A stretch of DNA of 64,000 bases from Stigmatella aurantiaca DW4/3-1 (GTDB lineage Bacteria; Myxococcota; Myxococcia; Myxococcales; Myxococcaceae), in contig NC_014623.1 of NCBI RefSeq assembly GCF_000165485.1, forward strand, positions 8,388,893 to 8,452,892, in the 5' to 3' direction. Made by a program: the position numbers and the translations under genes. The notes under the pieces are model-generated. The model did not search any database. It saw only the letters and a list, made by a program, of their open reading frames with translations, and was not told where the DNA came from. Positions 63,581-64,000 of the stretch are shown one piece after another. The first letter of the stretch is position 1. Each line of letters begins with the position of its first letter.

Positions 63581-64000
63581 ATGGTGCACCGTTCACGTGG
63601 CTTCACCCTCATTGAGCTCATGATTGTCGTGGCCATCATCGGAATCCTGGCCAGCATCGCCATTCCGAGTTTCATGCGCTTCCAGGCGCGCGCCCGGCAG
63701 TCCGAGGCCAGCACACAGCTCAAGAGCCTCTTCACCTCGATGCGCACCCAGCAGCGCAAGCCGACCAACAACATCCACGCCTCGGGCTTCTCGCCCGACC
63801 GCGGCAACCGCTACGGCTACCACCTGGAGAACGGGTGCTCTTCTTACGAGGACCGCAGCACGATCGACGCCGCCCCCAACCCCATCGACACGTGCATCGG
63901 CGCGGACAAGGCCCGGTTCAGGGAATTCCCGGCCTTCTTTACGCCGGTGTCCGTGTCGACCCCCACTTGGGATGAAGAGGGCATCGAGCACGGCATGGGG
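63581..64000 (+). CDS. pilA: Type IV pilin PilA-like (partial)
   Basis: First 140 residues of a type IV pilin that continues beyond the window. The prepilin peptidase site is [20 protein letters not shown], with the essential Glu at +5. The rest matches myxobacterial Pil[23 protein letters not shown] and [14 protein letters not shown]. Strong AGGAG ribosome binding site. No pilS/pilR or pil assembly genes lie upstream, so this may be a detached or second pilin locus. The 257 bp upstream shows no gene; I see no perfect sigma-54 element there. Confidence 0.92.
   Translation, partial: MVHRSRGFTLIELMIVVAIIGILASIAIPSFMRFQARARQSEASTQLKSLFTSMRTQQRKPTNNIHASGFSPDRGNRYGYHLENGCSSYEDRSTIDAAPNPIDTCIGADKARFREFPAFFTPVSVSTPTWDEEGIEHGMG

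Overview
This is high-GC DNA from a myxobacterium. The likely group is Cystobacterineae, near Stigmatella, Cystobacter or Archangium; this rests on gene content, not on a marker gene. Supporting signs are four Hanks-type Ser/Thr kinases with C-terminal membrane anchors, two large histidine kinases with accessory domains, many lipoproteins, a PilA-type pilin and strong third-position GC bias, which creates long antisense shadow ORFs.

Layout. (1) 1-6.5 kb is a copper-handling locus: a CorE-like ECF sigma factor (cut by the window edge), a Tat-exported multicopper oxidase, a TolC/CusC-type outer-membrane lipoprotein and a small lipoprotein on one strand, facing a Cu(I) P1B-ATPase and a periplasmic cupredoxin. 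The divergent promoters share one ECF-type sequence. (2) 6.5-16.7 kb holds a pirin, two SRPBCC proteins with a P450, an exported hydrolase, a peroxiredoxin, an SsnA-like amidohydrolase with altered metal ligands, a kinase-TPR protein and an esterase. (3) 16.7-25.4 kb holds a GAF histidine kinase, queF, a GntR regulator with a strange tail, truB coupled to a kinase, and a class III cyclase. (4) 25.7-29.2 kb is the most interesting block: three overlapping or closely spaced genes that read as a compact 7-deazaguanine DNA-modification cassette (a YaaA/DUF328-like protein, a DpdA-type transglycosylase and a DpdB-type DGQHR protein). None of the usual Dpd restriction genes is nearby. QueF, which uses the same precursor preQ0, lies 7 kb upstream.

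(5) 29.2-36.1 kb has an exported cyclase-family hydrolase, two GNAT-like proteins, a methyltransferase and a di-heme oxidoreductase. (6) 36.3-46.3 kb is a rearranged region. A two-gene module (a divergent repeat protein plus a membrane Ser/Thr kinase) occurs twice about 6 kb apart. The second copy is bordered by a transposase relic, an 81-bp MITE-like element sitting on the kinase stop codon, and an IS66-family element. SDR, amidohydrolase, HxlR regulator and GST genes lie between the copies.

(7) 46.3-64 kb is housekeeping and metabolism: divergent ppk and ppx, an alcohol dehydrogenase, an Ap4A phosphorylase-like protein coupled to a 2OG-Fe(II) oxygenase, a hybrid histidine kinase, isocitrate dehydrogenase with glutathione peroxidase, TlpA-like thioredoxin and GATase genes, two overlapping glycosyltransferases, and a type IV pilin cut by the right edge. 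I saw no rRNA, tRNA or CRISPR array by eye.
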